Assembly (NCBI GenBank): GCA_019084245.1
Contig: JAHRFE010000005.1
Span: 62,001 to 126,000 of the forward strand
Length of the DNA stretch: 64,000 bases
From: Hoeflea sp.
GTDB lineage: Bacteria > Pseudomonadota > Alphaproteobacteria > Rhizobiales > Rhizobiaceae
Direction: 5' to 3'
Below, one piece after another: positions 1-8,906 of the stretch. The notes beneath the pieces are model-generated. The model made no database searches and had not been told where the DNA came from. It saw nothing but the letters and a program-made list of their open reading frames with translations. The translations under genes were made by a program, and so were the position numbers. Within the stretch, counting starts at the first letter, position 1, and every line of letters starts with the position of its first letter.

Positions 1-235
1 GAATGATCGTCTGGCCGATATCGAAGCCGGCGCGATCGCCAAAAAAGCCGAACCCGGACGCGATTCCCGCGCGCGCCAGATTAGCGATCGCATTGGAAAT
101 GCCCATATAAACCATCGCAATCACGGCGATGATCAGAAGTCCCTGAAAGAAAAGGCCGCGCGCCTTTGGATCATTCATCAACGATACGCGGCCGGAATCA
201 TCAGCGTCCGACGAGACGCCTGCTTGATGAGCCAT
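1..235 (-). CDS. aapQ: AapQ-type amino-acid ABC transporter permease (partial)
   Basis: Only the first 78 codons are inside the window; the gene runs off the left edge. The reading frame starts at ATG 235 behind a GGGGAC ribosome site and gives a hydrophilic N-terminus of about 28 residues, then a transmembrane segment around residues 29-46 (LFFQGLLIIAVIAMVYMGIS) and an AxAGIASGFGFF stretch typical of permeases of the general L-amino-acid importer. It sits 142 bases downstream of aapJ on the same strand, the usual aapJ-aapQ order, so it should be one of the two inner-membrane subunits partnering the binding protein. The Aap assignment rests mainly on the neighbour, because little of the permease is visible. 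Confidence 0.85.
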   Translation of the reverse strand, partial: MAHQAGVSSDADDSGRVSLMNDPKARGLFFQGLLIIAVIAMVYMGISNAIANLARAGIASGFGFFGDRAGFDIGQTII

Positions 236-312
236 GTCTGTCCCCAACTCTATTCGTCCGGACCTTCTGGCCGGATCGTTCGTTAACCTGTCGCCGTTCC
301 GTCAGGCTTTCG

Positions 313-358
313 GCCCCTTTCAGAAAGGCCATAGAAGCGGGCTCCCGTAGGAGCCCGC
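313..358 (-). terminator. intercistronic hairpins between aapJ and aapQ
   Basis: A perfect 9-bp stem (337-345 with 350-358, loop CGTA) lies 20 bases after the aapJ stop. A second small stem (about 316-328) follows before aapQ. There is no long U-run on the minus strand. A structure of this kind just after a periplasmic binding-protein gene commonly protects the upstream mRNA or stops part of transcription, so that binding protein exceeds permease. That role is inferred; the pairing is seen. Confidence 0.6.
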
Positions 359-377
359 CTTGATGTTGCGCCAGATC

Positions 378-1400
378 TTAGCGGATCGGCGGTGCGTACT
401 GGAATCCACCCTTCGACCACAGCGCATTCACGCCGCGATCAATGGCGAGCGGAGTCGAGGCGCCAACATTGCGCTCGAACACTTCACCGTAATTGCCAAC
501 CTGCTTGATCACCTGGTAGGCCCAGTCGTTGCTGACGCCGATGGCTTCGCCAAAAGCGCCTTCCTTGCCGAGCAGACGCATGATGTTGGGGTCTGTCGAT
601 TCGAGCATCTCGTCTGCATTTGCCGAGGTGATGCCAAGTTCTTCAGCATTCAGCATGGCAAAGTGAACCCACTTGACGACGGAGAACCACTGATCGTCGC
701 CCTGACGAACGGCAGGTCCAAGCGGCTCTTTCGAAATCACTTCCGGCAGAACCATGTGCTCATCCGGCGCCGACAGGCCGAGGCGGATCGAATACAGGCC
801 CGACTGATCGGTTGTGTAAACGTCGCAACGGTTGGCGTCATAGGCAGCGTTCACTTCTTCGAGCTTTTCGAACACGACCGGATTGTAGGTCATGTCGTTG
901 GCCTTGAAGTAATCGGTGAGGTTGAGCTCGGTGGTGGTGCCGGTCTGCACGCAGACCGATGCGCCCGAGAGCTGCAGCGCGGAGTTCACGCCAAGCGACT
1001 TGCGCACCATGAAGCCCTGGCCATCATAGTAGTTGACGCCAGCGAAGTTGAGACCCAGCTGGGTATCACGGCTCATGGTCCAGGTGGTGTTGCGTGACAA
1101 CACGTCAACTTCACCAGACTGAAGCGCGGTAAAGCGTTCCTTGGCCGACAGCGGGCTGTACTTCACAGCCGTGGCATCGCCGAAAACTGCAGCAGCTACG
1201 CCGCGGCACAGATCGACATCGAGACCAGACCAGTCGCCTGCGTCATTCGGAGCGGAAAAACCGGCGAGGCCGGTGGACACGCCGCACTGGACGAATCCCT
1301 TTGCCTTGACATCGTCCAGCGTTGCAGCGGATGCCCCTGTGGCTCCCATGCCTGCAACGGCGGCGACGCCAACGACAGCCGACAAAATCTTTTTGTTCAT
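378..1400 (-). CDS. aapJ: General L-amino-acid ABC transporter periplasmic binding protein
   Basis: This 340-residue protein captures a broad range of L-amino acids in the periplasm for the Aap importer. The frame is open to 1499, but ATG 1400 is chosen because it follows an AAAAAGG ribosome site and begins a clear signal peptide (MNKKILSAVVGVAAVAGMGATGASA). The mature part has the family-3 solute-binding profile, including the VQCGVSTGLAGFSAPNDAGDW and GLDVDLCRGVAAAVFGD segments. Length matches AapJ of rhizobia (about 341). aapQ follows on the same strand after a hairpin. In rhizobia the aap operon responds to nitrogen status, but I see no clear promoter motif here. Confidence 0.95.
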   Translation of the reverse strand: MNKKILSAVVGVAAVAGMGATGASAATLDDVKAKGFVQCGVSTGLAGFSAPNDAGDWSGLDVDLCRGVAAAVFGDATAVKYSPLSAKERFTALQSGEVDVLSRNTTWTMSRDTQLGLNFAGVNYYDGQGFMVRKSLGVNSALQLSGASVCVQTGTTTELNLTDYFKANDMTYNPVVFEKLEEVNAAYDANRCDVYTTDQSGLYSIRLGLSAPDEHMVLPEVISKEPLGPAVRQGDDQWFSVVKWVHFAMLNAEELGITSANADEMLESTDPNIMRLLGKEGAFGEAIGVSNDWAYQVIKQVGNYGEVFERNVGASTPLAIDRGVNALWSKGGFQYAPPIR

Positions 1401-1738
1401 TTGATACAACCTTTTTTTCTGTTGCCCTGTTTGAGGTGCGACAAAAGCGGCATGGGCGATGTTCTCGCTCCTCTGCCGATGCCTTTTGCACCCCATCATA
1501 CCATGCTGAAATCACCCGAGGGTCAAGTCTTGAATGTTCTAAAATCGTCAAGATAGCCAAATTGGGCGCTAAAACGACAGCCCTGTCAGGTCTCGGGCTC
1601 AGCTTGCCGAACCATCAGATCGTTCCCCTCCTGTATCGCGGGGCCGCATACCAAGTACACGCCGCCCGTTCTTGTGATAGCAAGGAACTCGCGATAAGCC
1701 TGCCTGAATACCAATCCAGCCAACAGACCGGACCAGAG
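1401..1738. other. Divergent intergenic region aapJ / metC
   Basis: These 338 bases separate the oppositely oriented aapJ and metC and must hold both leaders. A CTTGAC match to the rhizobial -35 box lies on the minus strand at 1522-1527, but no good -10 is found at the expected 17-base spacing, so I do not call a promoter. Open frames running into this region from both flanking genes lack start signals and are treated as fortuitous. Confidence 0.5.
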
Positions 1739-2926
1739 ATGAGCAAGACCACAAAACCCTCGCGCAACGGTATCAACACCCGCCTGGCCCATGCTGGCCA
1801 TGACCCGCGGAGTTTCTTCGGCTTTGTCAATCCGCCGGTCGTCCACGCCTCGACCGTCCTCTTCCCCGATGCGGCAACGATGGTCTCGCGCGACCAGAAA
1901 TACACCTATGGCACACACGGAACGCCAACCACGGATGCGCTCACATCGGCGATTGACGAGCTGGAAGGATCCGAGGGAACCGTTGCGGTTCCTTCAGGTC
2001 TAGCGGCGGTGACCTTGCCGTTCATGGCAGCGCTCAGCGCCGGCGATCACCTGCTGGTCGTCGATTCCGTCTATTCGCCCACCCGCAATTTTTGCGCGGG
2101 CATGCTGGCGCGTTTCGGAATCGAGACCACCTATTATGATCCCCTGATCGGCGCGGGCATCGAGCGTCTGATGCGGCCCAACACCAAGCTTGTACACACC
2201 GAGGCGCCGGGCTCGAACACCTTCGAGATGCAGGATATCCCGGCCATCGCCGAGGTTGCGCACGCGCACGGGGCGCTGGTCTCGATGGACAACACCTGGG
2301 CGACCCCTCTCTATTTCAGGCCGCTCGATCATGGCGTCGATATCTCCATCCACGCGGCCACCAAATACCCCGCGGGGCATTCGGACATCCTGATCGGCAC
2401 GGTGTCGGCCAACAAGACCGCCTGGCCCGCCATCAAGAAGACCTTCTCCATGCTCGGCATTTGCGCCGCGCCGGATGATTCCTACATGACCCTTCGCGGA
2501 TTGCGCACCATGGGCATAAGGCTGGCCCGACACCAGGAGAGCACGCTCGCAATTGCCCGGGCACTCGAGGACATGCAAGGCGTTGCCCGCGTGTTGCACC
2601 CTGCCCTTGAGAGCTTTCCCGGTCACGACATCTGGAAGCGCGATTTCTGCGGGTCGAGCGGCATCTTCTCGATCGTGCTCGACGTTGCCGATGTTCAGCG
2701 ACAGCAGGCAAAGGCACACGCCTTTCTCGATGCGCTTGAGGTGTTCGGCCTCGGCTATTCCTGGGGCGGGTATGAAAGCCTCGCCGTACATGCCAATCTC
2801 TCCGATCGCACCATAGCGCTGCCACCGAAGGAAGGGCCGGTAATCAGGCTTCAGATCGGCCTGGAAGACGTCGAGGACCTGATGGCCGACATCGAGCGCG
2901 GCCTGGCGGCGGCCCATTCTGCCTGA
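1739..2926 (+). CDS. metC: Cystathionine beta-lyase (PLP-dependent)
   Basis: Predicted to cleave cystathionine to homocysteine, pyruvate and ammonia in methionine synthesis. The 395-residue protein has Cys/Met-metabolism PLP-enzyme features: YTYGTHGTPT near residue 55 (phosphate and neighbouring-subunit contacts), EGSEG and PSGLAAV around residues 76-91, MDNTWATP near 183, and the cofactor lysine in ATKYPAGHSD (K209). ATG 1739 gives the family-standard length; the frame continues upstream to 1322 without a plausible start. Family members can also act as gamma-synthases, but the ATKYPAGHSD context and length favour the lyase. It stands alone, divergent from aapJ and convergent with the histidine kinase. 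Confidence 0.9.
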   Translation: MSKTTKPSRNGINTRLAHAGHDPRSFFGFVNPPVVHASTVLFPDAATMVSRDQKYTYGTHGTPTTDALTSAIDELEGSEGTVAVPSGLAAVTLPFMAALSAGDHLLVVDSVYSPTRNFCAGMLARFGIETTYYDPLIGAGIERLMRPNTKLVHTEAPGSNTFEMQDIPAIAEVAHAHGALVSMDNTWATPLYFRPLDHGVDISIHAATKYPAGHSDILIGTVSANKTAWPAIKKTFSMLGICAAPDDSYMTLRGLRTMGIRLARHQESTLAIARALEDMQGVARVLHPALESFPGHDIWKRDFCGSSGIFSIVLDVADVQRQQAKAHAFLDALEVFGLGYSWGGYESLAVHANLSDRTIALPPKEGPVIRLQIGLEDVEDLMADIERGLAAAHSA

Positions 2927-2953
2927 CGGTGGCACGATGTTCGCGTCGAGGCA

Positions 2954-2983
2954 GCCGGGGTATTGCATGGCGCCTGCCCCGGC
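2954..2983. terminator. Possible hairpin between metC and the histidine kinase
   Basis: GCCGGGG (2954-2960) pairs with CCCCGGC (2977-2983) across a 16-base loop in the 72-base gap between two convergent genes. There is no U-run on either side, so it is at best a weak bidirectional terminator. Confidence 0.3.
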
Positions 2984-2998
2984 GTGATCGCAGCCAGT

Positions 2999-5245
2999 TC
3001 AGAGACCGCGTTTTGGCAGTGTGATGACGAACCGCGCGCCGCGCTGAAACGAAGCATCAAGAGCAATCGAGCCGCCATGGCTTTCCGCGATCCTCCGGCA
3101 CAAGGCCAGACCCAGCCCTGAACCGGAATATTGCAGCTCATCGCGGTGCAGGCGTTGAAACACGCCGAATATTCTTTCTGCCTGTGCGGGATCTATGCCG
3201 ATGCCATTGTCCGCAACGGCAATGGAGACCTCCGTATCACTGGTTTCAACATCAACCCGAACCACCACCGGTGTGCCCACGACACTGTACTTCATCGAAT
3301 TGGCAAACAGGTTTTGCAGAAGCTGGACCATCAGATTGAAATCGGCATTGATTTCAGCGTCGGACTCGATGGTCAGGCGCGCCTTGGCTTCACTCGCATG
3401 GACGACAAGATTGCTCCATGCCTCGGCCACGGCGTCAGACAGATTGAATTGTGTCGGCTTGATCGTTCGGTAAGCCAACTGCGAATATTCCAGAAGGCTC
3501 GAAATCATCTGCTCCATCGCCTTTCCGCGATCGGAAATATGCGCCGAGAGCATTTCAAGCTCATCGGTTTTTCCAGCTCCGACATCCTCCGCGATCATGT
3601 CGGCGAAAAGCCGTATCTGCCGCAGCGGCGCCTTGAGATCATGGGAGACAATCCCGGCAAATTGCTCCAGTGCATCATTGCGCATGGCCAGTTCCTGCGT
3701 CTGGTGCGCGATCCGCTCCCTCGCCTGGTAGCTGTCCGTGACATCACGTCCGACAGACACCAATTCGACCGGTTCACCCTCCTTGAACACCATCAGGTTG
3801 GTCCATGAGTACCAGTATTTCTCCCCGGCATGGTCCTGCATCTGCCGTTCGAGCGTCTTCATCGGCCGTTCGGGAGTGAGCCCGGAGATCTTTTTCATCA
3901 CATCAGGACGCATTTCCGGCGGAATGAACTCCATGAACTTGCGTCCAACCATGTCCTCCGCCTTGCACCCGGTGAAGCGGGCGTAATTCTCGTTGACATA
4001 GGTCAGAGTCGTGTCTGGATGCGCGCGGGAAATGAGGTCCGGAAGGCTGCGCACCAGCGACTCGAATTCGGTCTGCTTGCGATCGAGCGCCCGCTCGATT
4101 TCGAGGCGTTCGGTGATATCCTCGCCAAGCGACAGCATCATCGGTTCCGGCGCGTTCTCCATGCGCTGCACCCGGATTCGGCATACATAGATTGATCCAT
4201 CCTTGCGTCTGTGCCGGGTGTCAAGCTGCAGCACCTTGGTCTTGCCCAGGATAAGCGGCTGCATCTTTTCGCTGATTTCTTCCGGCCGATACTCGGCATT
4301 GAGATCGCGCGCATCCATGCCGCGCAGTTCTTCCATGCTGTATTGCAGGTTGTCACGCGCCGCCTTGTTGGCGTAGATGATGGATCGATCCTTGGGCCTG
4401 ACGAGATAGACTTCCTGGGCCACGCCTTCGAGAATGAAACCAAGTCGCTCGGCTTCAGACTTTGCCCGCACCAGATCGGTGACGTCAGCTCTCAATCCAA
4501 CGCGATAATTATCCTCGGTGACGCGGTCCTCGATTTGAACCCACTGATCCTCGCTGATCTGGTAAACATAGGGCTCACCGGGATTGTTGTGGATGTCCAA
4601 TTGTCTCAAAATCCACGCTTGGCGCACTTCAGGCGTGCTGCCGGCCTGCGGGTACCGACCCGATTCAATGGTCTCGCGCAGGATTTCCTCGAAGGTCTTG
4701 CCGAGCTCAATGGCGGCTGTGAAATCCGCGTGCATGGTGCGATAGGCCGTGTTGCAAAGCACGAGCCTGTCGGCAGGATCATAGATGGCGAAGCCGTGGG
4801 AAACTGAATCGAGGGCTGATCTGAGAAACGGCTCCGGCTCGTTTCTATCGTTCCACCCCGTCTTGAGCTCCTGGTTTAGCCGGGTGAGATCGCGAACAAT
4901 CATCACCGTTCCGGCTGACGCTGCATCTGCCGCTGAAAGCGGACCCTGGCTCAGTTCGACGGCAAGAACGCGGCCATCCTTGCAGCGCAGCCGGGCGTTC
5001 CGACGGACCCACCCGGCCGCTTCCTTTTCAGTCGCGGACAGCGTCTGCCCTGGGGACAAAAGGCCCTCAGCTGACGTTTCAAGCTTCGCCTGCTCCATTC
5101 CCAGAATATCCGGTTCCGCGTAGCCAAGGAGCGTCACGGCCGCCTGGTTTGCGGCGACAATGATCCCATCGACATCGGTCACCAGAACAGGGTCCGGAAA
5201 CGTGTCGTAGAGTGCTTTTGCAAGGATTTCCGCCGGGAGTTGCAT
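2999..5245 (-). CDS. Multi-PAS sensor histidine kinase
   Basis: This 748-residue kinase has no transmembrane segment or signal peptide, so it should sense a cytoplasmic cue. Four PAS-like modules can be read at about residues 8-125, 145-255, 265-380 and 390-510. They are followed by a HisKA dimerisation domain with phospho-acceptor H535 (AGIVSHDLKAPLRQ) and an HATPase domain with N, G1 (VADNGIGID) and G2 (GSGLGLA) boxes to the C-terminus. Start ATG 5245 gives a PAS helix at once (TFPDPVLVTDVDGIIVAANQ). It lies 37 bases after a single-domain response regulator and closes a three-gene operon. The ligand is unknown; no haem, flavin or chromophore-binding signature is obvious. Confidence 0.92.
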   Translation of the reverse strand: MQLPAEILAKALYDTFPDPVLVTDVDGIIVAANQAAVTLLGYAEPDILGMEQAKLETSAEGLLSPGQTLSATEKEAAGWVRRNARLRCKDGRVLAVELSQGPLSAADAASAGTVMIVRDLTRLNQELKTGWNDRNEPEPFLRSALDSVSHGFAIYDPADRLVLCNTAYRTMHADFTAAIELGKTFEEILRETIESGRYPQAGSTPEVRQAWILRQLDIHNNPGEPYVYQISEDQWVQIEDRVTEDNYRVGLRADVTDLVRAKSEAERLGFILEGVAQEVYLVRPKDRSIIYANKAARDNLQYSMEELRGMDARDLNAEYRPEEISEKMQPLILGKTKVLQLDTRHRRKDGSIYVCRIRVQRMENAPEPMMLSLGEDITERLEIERALDRKQTEFESLVRSLPDLISRAHPDTTLTYVNENYARFTGCKAEDMVGRKFMEFIPPEMRPDVMKKISGLTPERPMKTLERQMQDHAGEKYWYSWTNLMVFKEGEPVELVSVGRDVTDSYQARERIAHQTQELAMRNDALEQFAGIVSHDLKAPLRQIRLFADMIAEDVGAGKTDELEMLSAHISDRGKAMEQMISSLLEYSQLAYRTIKPTQFNLSDAVAEAWSNLVVHASEAKARLTIESDAEINADFNLMVQLLQNLFANSMKYSVVGTPVVVRVDVETSDTEVSIAVADNGIGIDPAQAERIFGVFQRLHRDELQYSGSGLGLALCRRIAESHGGSIALDASFQRGARFVITLPKRGL

Positions 5246-5282
5246 GTCAGATCATGCGCCAGGTTAGCAACTCAGAGCCGTC

Positions 5283-5714
5283 TCATGAGAAGTCTTCCGC
5301 GCAATTGTCGGAAAGCTGATCGCGGGTATATTCCGAGATGATGAATGAAATTGCGGTTCTGTCAATTTCATCCTTGCCAATGCGGAAGTCGACGCCGAAA
5401 TCGGGGAATTGCTGGAAATAACTGCCGCTGATGTCGGACGAAATGATTCCGATCGGTCCGACATAACCCGCCTCGCGCAATTGCGGCGCGGTTTCGCGGA
5501 AATCATTGTTGGGCACCAGGCGGTTGTCAAGGAAAACGATATCGATGTCACCTGCCTTGACGCACTCGACGGCGGAGTCGATGTCGCCGACATAATCAAG
5601 TTCGATCGGCGGTCCGTCGACCTTCTCAAGCGTTCGCTTGAGCAGCAGGTGCTCCGCAGGGTCATCGTCAACCAGCAGGATCTTCAACGGATGCCCGGTC
5701 CGATCAGGATTCAT
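5283..5714 (-). CDS. Single-domain response regulator
   Basis: The protein is 143 residues and is a receiver domain only, with no DNA-binding or enzymatic output. KILLVDDDPAEHLLLKRTL supplies the acidic pocket, D63 in VFLDNRL is the phospho-acceptor, and K114 in IGKDEID is the conserved lysine. It resembles the Rcp1-type stand-alone receivers that pair with PAS or phytochrome-like kinases. It lies 10 bases behind the LuxR-type gene and 37 bases ahead of the kinase, so H535 of the kinase is the likely phosphodonor. The downstream partner is not evident; a phosphorelay, or competition for another regulator, are both possible. Confidence 0.92.
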   Translation of the reverse strand: MNPDRTGHPLKILLVDDDPAEHLLLKRTLEKVDGPPIELDYVGDIDSAVECVKAGDIDIVFLDNRLVPNNDFRETAPQLREAGYVGPIGIISSDISGSYFQQFPDFGVDFRIGKDEIDRTAISFIISEYTRDQLSDNCAEDFS

Positions 5715-5724
5715 TGGCTGCCCC

Positions 5725-6414
5725 TCATGTGATCAAGCCGCTGCGCAACGCCGATGCCACCATCTGGGCCCGGTTGACAACATGCAACTTCCGCAGAACT
5801 GCGGCGATATAGGAATTCACGGTATGCTCGGACAGACCAAGAATGATGGCGATCTCGGCGGACGTCTTGCCCTCGGATGTCCAGCGGACGATCTGGATTT
5901 CGCGCTCATTGAGTCCGCTGATGGAATCCAGCGACAGGATCACTTCAAAATACCGCTGGAATATCAATGTTGCATCAAGCGCGACAACTGCCAGGCTCTC
6001 ATGTTGGGGCTGTTCCGTGTCGCCGAACATCAACAGGCAGTAGCGTTTGGCGGCAAGCGTATGTAGCGGAACGCCAATCGCGGCCTGGGCTCCGCTCGCA
6101 CCCGCCAGACTGGACGGATGATCCTGCAGATCCATCGAAAACGGCGCTGTCGAACGCTTCGATTGAAGGACGCTCGGGTCGTCAGAGCCCACGGATCTGC
6201 CGTTTGTTTTTCCCAGCCAGGATTCAGGCAGATTGTGCAGGGCATGAGGATGTTGAAGATTGATCCCTTCATCCTCGCCCGCCACCTCCGAAAGGATAAA
6301 ATACTGACACTGTTGATGAAAGGCCAGCGCCTTGAACAGCCGGAAGAAATCCATCCTGTTGACAGCGCGGCCCAGCTCCGGGCCCAGATGATAGGCTGCT
6401 TCCGGCATCAACAT
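5725..6414 (-). CDS. LuxR-family transcriptional regulator (solo)
   Basis: The 229 residues split into an N-terminal domain of about 150 residues resembling the autoinducer-binding fold and a C-terminal LuxR helix-turn-helix (LNEREIQIVRWTSEGKTSAEIAIILGLSEHTVNSYI, roughly 166-201). In the sensor domain the DP pair of acyl-homoserine-lactone receptors can be aligned (SDDPSVLQSKRSTAPFSMD), but the tryptophan normally following it is replaced by Met. No luxI-type synthase is in the window, so this is a LuxR solo that may bind another ligand or none. It is the first gene of the operon with the response regulator and kinase. Confidence 0.85.
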   Translation of the reverse strand: MLMPEAAYHLGPELGRAVNRMDFFRLFKALAFHQQCQYFILSEVAGEDEGINLQHPHALHNLPESWLGKTNGRSVGSDDPSVLQSKRSTAPFSMDLQDHPSSLAGASGAQAAIGVPLHTLAAKRYCLLMFGDTEQPQHESLAVVALDATLIFQRYFEVILSLDSISGLNEREIQIVRWTSEGKTSAEIAIILGLSEHTVNSYIAAVLRKLHVVNRAQMVASALRSGLIT

Positions 6415-7069
6415 GGCGCCCCTCTCGAATCAACACACATCACAAACATCCAGCATCCCACGCGAGCGGGTCGCCACACAAGATCGCCACAGATTTTCGG
6501 GCTGAGATCTGCGGAAACGCGAAGGGAATGATTGCTCGGTATGAATTCCGGTATTTCCTCAGGTTCCAGGCAGGCACACACAGCATAATGCAGAATTCTG
6601 CCCGCTTAATCATTAGATTAGCATATTCGCAAACTAGACCATGTAATTGGCAATATCAATCTCATCCGGGCCTAAGCAGGACAAATCCTCGGTCCAGGCA
6701 GACCAGCCAACGACGCAAATCATGAATCGGATGACAAGTTGTGCGATCCATTCAGATCGTCCCCATCTGTCTGGACAAATCGCCCCACCAGATCAAGTGC
6801 TCGTGGGCAGACTTTTCGAAACAGATGGGAGCCATGTTTATCGGTCAGACCGCTAGCTGCCCCGCATCATGATTTCCTGGGTCGCGGAGAAGCCATCCAG
6901 AGACAATTCGAACACAAAATCTTCGCTGCTGAGTGATTTCGCTGAGATCTTGAAAACCTTGCCTTTTCGCAGAGATTCGGAAAGATTCTGGTCCACCTTT
7001 TCCCGCCGGATTGAACCATGTCTCCCGTATAAACCGCAACCTATGTGTCCGGAACGGACATCGGAAAAT
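6415..7069. other. AT-richer intergenic region without a convincing gene
   Basis: These 655 bases precede the LuxR-type operon and are clearly AT-richer than the flanks, most of all around 6595-6660. Short open frames on the plus strand (for example 6528-6725 and 6739-6936) have no ribosome site, no compositional support and no recognisable product. The stretch should hold the promoter of the signalling operon, but I cannot place it. A 12-base palindrome (6589-6600, GCAGAATTCTGC) is of a size expected by chance. Confidence 0.5.
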
Positions 7070-7146
7070 TGGCGACCCCTGCTGGATTCGAACCAGCGAC
7101 CGTCGGCTTAGAAGGCCGGTGCTCTATCCAGCTGAGCTAAGGGGCC
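7070..7146 (-). tRNA. tRNA-Arg(TCT)
   Basis: Read on the minus strand it folds as a standard cloverleaf. The acceptor is GGCCCCT/AGGGGTC with discriminator G and an encoded CCA at 7072-7070. The D-arm is GCTCAGCTGGATAGAGC, the anticodon loop CTTCTAA carries TCT, and the T-arm is CTGGTTCGAATCCAG. The length is 77 bases. Confidence 0.97.
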
Positions 7147-7189
7147 GTGCGCGTGTCGCCGGCGGGGCCGGTCGACAGGGCGGATAATC

Positions 7190-7495
7190 TCAATGGGTCC
7201 AGGGCTGGCGGCGGTCAAAGCGGAAATTGTCGGCATAGGCCACGCGGCGGCGCTTGCTTTCCTTCGGCTCGACGACGCGATAGTCAAGTCCGTTGCGGGT
7301 TGCGTAGGTCACCGCCGCCTCGCATGTGTCGAACCGCATGCGGATCTGGCTCTTCATGTCGGCCGACGAGGTGTAGCCCATGATCGGATCGATGCTGCGG
7401 GGCTTTTCCTGCTCGAATTCGAGCACCCAGTCCTGGGTGTTTGCCTTGCCGGACTGCATCGCCGTCTTGGCGGGACGATAGATTTTCGCAGTCAT
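7190..7495 (-). CDS. NDUFS4-like complex I accessory protein (ETC complex I subunit family)
   Basis: This 101-residue protein belongs to the family of the 18-kDa accessory subunit of NADH:ubiquinone oxidoreductase, which alphaproteobacteria share with mitochondria. Recognisable features are KIYRPAKTAMQSG at the start, a central WVLEFEQEKPRSIDPIMGYTSS segment, a YATRNGLDYRV helix-strand, and the very conserved C-terminus DNFRFDRRQPWTH. The start ATG 7495 follows AAGGGGAACTGGGAC and gives the same length as rhizobial relatives; the frame extends upstream to 7561. It is a single gene between two tRNA genes, away from any nuo operon. Confidence 0.92.
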   Translation of the reverse strand: MTAKIYRPAKTAMQSGKANTQDWVLEFEQEKPRSIDPIMGYTSSADMKSQIRMRFDTCEAAVTYATRNGLDYRVVEPKESKRRRVAYADNFRFDRRQPWTH

Positions 7496-7579
7496 GTCCC
7501 AGTTCCCCTTCATGACGATGCCCGCCTGAAAAGGCGGTTCACGGCGCCTGACGAATGGCATCCAAGGACACCCGAAAAA

Positions 7580-7656
<77 letters not shown>

Positions 7657-7841
7657 ATGCCCAAAGCGCCGCGCATCCAACCGGATGCGCACAACTCGCT
7701 GTAGAGCTTTGTATTGACGCACATGCTTTGTCGCTCAGAACACTGCATCCGAGCGCGACCCGCATCAAGACGTGCTCCGGATACACCGGAACGTCATGCC
7801 CCGCAACTCCAAATCGTCCCATACACGACCTTGCCGGCAAA

Positions 7842-8324
7842 TCATTGCCGGATGGCGTGGTGGCGCGCCCTGTCGCCGACCGAAATGCTTTTTCGCCCGG
7901 CGGTACCGGCATTCAACTCGAGCACATAGCGCACCGGCCCGGGCGAAGCGATCACGTTTTCCGAAAACGGCGTCGTGTCTTCAGCAATCCCGACAATCGT
8001 GCCCGCGTCATCAATGAACAGCATGTCGAGCGGCAGGGGCGTGTTTTTCATCCACATCAGCACCTGGCGGGTCTGGTCGAAGCGGAACAGCATGCCGTGA
8101 TCGGAATCCATGCTCTGCCTGTGCATCAATCCGCTGGCGCGGGTCTCCGGCGTCAACGCCAATTCGACGCTGAAGGACACCGGGCCATTGCCGGTGGTGA
8201 TGACAAGCGGCTCGGAGTCCGTCGGCAGCACGTCCGCCAGTGCGGAGGCTTGATGCGAAAATGCCGCGGTCAGCGCCAGGAAGGCTGAAATGATGAGCGG
8301 GAGCAGAGCGGGAAAACGACGCAT
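7842..8324 (-). CDS. DUF192 exported protein
   Basis: This 160-residue protein has an N-terminal signal peptide (RRFPALLPLIISAFLALTAAFSHQASA) and then a DUF192 domain over most of its length. The domain signature is visible in VELALTPETRASGLMHRQSMDSDHGMLF and MWMKNTPLPLDMLFID. DUF192 proteins are small, mostly periplasmic and of unproven function. It begins 6 bases after the double cold-shock gene, so the two are almost certainly co-transcribed. Confidence 0.9.
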   Translation of the reverse strand: MRRFPALLPLIISAFLALTAAFSHQASALADVLPTDSEPLVITTGNGPVSFSVELALTPETRASGLMHRQSMDSDHGMLFRFDQTRQVLMWMKNTPLPLDMLFIDDAGTIVGIAEDTTPFSENVIASPGPVRYVLELNAGTAGRKSISVGDRARHHAIRQ

Positions 8325-8330
8325 TCCGAT

Positions 8331-8906
8331 TCAGTGCGAATTTGGAACGGGAGAATCGATATCGGGATGAATTTCCGCCGCCATAAGGCCCTTGTCGCCA
8401 TCTCCATAACGCACCAGCACGACCTGCCCCGGCCGAAGTTCGGCCAGGCCGTAGCGCCTGAGCGTCTCCATGTGGATGAAGATGTCTTCGGTCCCTTCGC
8501 CCCGTGTCAGGAACCCGAACCCCTTGGTGCGGTTGAACCATTTGACAATCGCCCGCTCCAGGCCGCTCGATGGCTTGACCTGGACATGGGTGCGCACCGG
8601 CGGCAATTGCGACGGGTGAACGGCCGTCGAGGTGTCCATGGAGATGATGCGGAATGTCTGGTAGCCGCGCTCGCGCTTCTGGATCTCGCAGACGATGCGG
8701 GTTCCCTCCAGCACGGTCTGGTACCCGTCCCGGCGCAGGCAGGTCACATGCAACAGCACATCTTCCATGCCATTGTCAGGAACGATGAAGCCGAAGCCCT
8801 TGGCGACGTCAAACCACTTGATGACCCCGGTGATCTCGATCAGGTCCACCGCGTCAGCATGGGCTTCCGCCACCGCCTCGTTCTTGTCTGAGGACCTTTC
8901 CCCCAT
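8331..8906 (-). CDS. Double cold-shock-domain protein
   Basis: The 191-residue protein carries two cold-shock domains, at about 25-92 and 115-182. Each has the RNP1-like core ([19 protein letters not shown] and [19 protein letters not shown]) preceded by KWF. A proline-rich linker separates them. Tandem-CSD proteins of this size are common in Hyphomicrobiales and are taken to bind single-stranded RNA or DNA. DUF192 follows after 6 bases. A short antisense-looking reading frame across the gene is not supported. Confidence 0.92.
   Translation of the reverse strand: MGERSSDKNEAVAEAHADAVDLIEITGVIKWFDVAKGFGFIVPDNGMEDVLLHVTCLRRDGYQTVLEGTRIVCEIQKRERGYQTFRIISMDTSTAVHPSQLPPVRTHVQVKPSSGLERAIVKWFNRTKGFGFLTRGEGTEDIFIHMETLRRYGLAELRPGQVVLVRYGDGDKGLMAAEIHPDIDSPVPNSH

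Noticed and set aside
5725-6414. A quorum-sensing system
   Set aside because: There is no luxI-type synthase in the window and the AHL-pocket residues are incomplete.
6589-6600. Perfect palindrome GCAGAATTCTGC as a lux-box operator
   Set aside because: Twelve-base perfect palindromes are expected several times by chance in 64 kb, and it does not extend to the usual lux-box length.
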